A stretch of DNA of 64,000 nt, taken from Pachyseris speciosa. Its lineage: Eukaryota > Cnidaria > Anthozoa > Scleractinia > Pachyseridae. The DNA is taken from the NCBI GenBank assembly GCA_016490735.1, contig JAEMWC010000264.1, forward strand, positions 142,001 through 206,000. The letters are read 5' to 3'. The notes under the pieces were generated by a model. That model was not told the origin of the DNA. It did not search any database and saw nothing but the letters and a program-made list of their open reading frames with translations. The position numbers and the translations under genes were made by a program. Below, one piece after another: positions 63,519 through 64,000 of this stretch (within the stretch, counting starts at the first letter, position 1; each line of letters begins with the position of its first letter).

Positions 63519-63680
63519 ATAATTTTATAATTTTTTCTTTGTTTAGTTTGAGTGGTGACTGAAAAATTATTTTTCGTAGTGCTTTTGCATCCTCCAAAGA
63601 ATCATGGGCGTCGAAATCTTCCTGAAAGAGCACAGGGTGCAGAGGAGTTCTGTTCGATCGTAAACGACAAAGTCTCACCT
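63519..63680 (-). pseudogene. N-terminal part of the DnaQ-like exonuclease exon
   Basis: The minus strand reads LFQEDFDAHDSLEDAKALRK then IIFQSPLKLNKEKIIKL. HDSLEDAKALR is the HxxxxDAxAL signature of the last DEDDh exonuclease motif (as in DnaQ/PolC epsilon). TGCTCTTTCAG|GAAGAT near 63630 is a plausible acceptor, so the exon may start there. Other catalytic motifs must lie in upstream exons, which I cannot identify. Confidence 0.5.
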
Positions 63681-64000
63681 CGTTAATTCCAAAATATGTT
63701 TACTTTGTACGATAAAGATTCTCGAAATGAAATCCTTCTGATTTGTGAATGTTTTCTGCTTCTATATCCTTCTACATCCCCCGATCTTGTCTCTCTCGTA
63801 TGGCTTTCCGCCATGTTTACTTGCATATACCGCGTCGAACTGACGCTGGCCGCGGGCGCATGTGATGTTTGCCCGAAGGGCAACGAATAAGCTTCGGAAA
63901 TCGGAAAGCGAAGCTTTCCGAACGAGGCACGAAGTGCCGAGTAAAAGAAGAGTAAAGGGAGGAAACAAGCGTCACGTGACTAGTTCGATGTGAACCGCAA
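63681..64000 (-). other. Possible first exon and E-box promoter at right edge
   Basis: On the minus strand AACATGGCGG (ATG about 63812) opens MAESHTRETRSGDVEGYRSR for ~43 codons. Upstream lies GTCACGTGAC (63971-63980), a perfect palindromic E-box. This could be the 5' end of a minus-strand gene; no splice join to the exonuclease piece could be shown. Confidence 0.25.

Overview
The window looks like nuclear DNA of a cnidarian, most likely a stony coral or close relative. The reasons are intron-containing genes with GT-AG junctions, a NACHT-LRR immune receptor with an unusual N-terminal domain, AT-rich spacers, several trinucleotide microsatellites and very dense nested transposable elements (non-LTR, Penelope-like, Harbinger-, piggyBac-/Kolobok- and Mutator-like, tRNA-derived SINEs). 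No rRNA gene, CRISPR array or prokaryotic operon signal is present. The species assignment is inference.

Region 1 (1-6.0 kb) is a compact intron-less cluster resembling integrated virus or large selfish-element cargo: collagen-like and phage-tail-fibre-like proteins, a collagen/lectin-like protein, two small proteins (one with a hydrophobic Gly-rich segment) and, on the minus strand, a zinc-ribbon protein resembling TFIIB or poxvirus-type late transcription factor 3. Several frames are broken. The minus-strand gene faces a duplicated ~155-bp block with CRE and AP-1 sites, then a hairpin.

Region 2 (6.3-8.4 kb) is a decayed minus-strand LINE carrying two nested insertions, each with a visible target-site duplication (TSD), and a third foldback repeat.

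Region 3 (8,457-30,470) is the main discovery. A 22-kb segment has near-identical inverted ends of about 50 bp, flanked by a perfect 8-bp direct repeat, GACTTTTA. Inside are paired inverted minisatellites: a 28-bp satellite facing inwards from 8.5 and 17.7 kb, and a 10-bp GTATAC satellite facing inwards from 17.8 and 30.4 kb. Also inside are a 16-residue-repeat ORF, a Penelope-like insertion, a CXC-domain ORF, an OTU-like protease remnant, a DDE-type transposase remnant, a perfect palindrome with two hammerhead ribozymes, and a 5'-truncated LINE. I read it as one giant transposon, possibly a fusion of two related elements, riddled with later insertions.

Region 4 (30.5-37.9 kb) is mostly non-coding with a Harbinger-like element and two SINE copies. 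Region 5 (37,935-49,308) is an apparently intact five-exon gene joining a nucleoside-phosphorylase/nucleosidase-like domain to a NACHT ATPase and leucine-rich repeats, a plausible innate immune receptor with an enzymatic N-terminal domain. Its introns are packed with TIR elements.

Region 6 (49.3-64 kb) is repeat-rich: foldback MITEs, piggyBac- and Kolobok-like elements, a LINE tail, a degenerate element protein, a C2H2 zinc-finger exon, and an exonuclease-like gene split by a 1-kb Mutator-like insertion with a 9-bp TSD.
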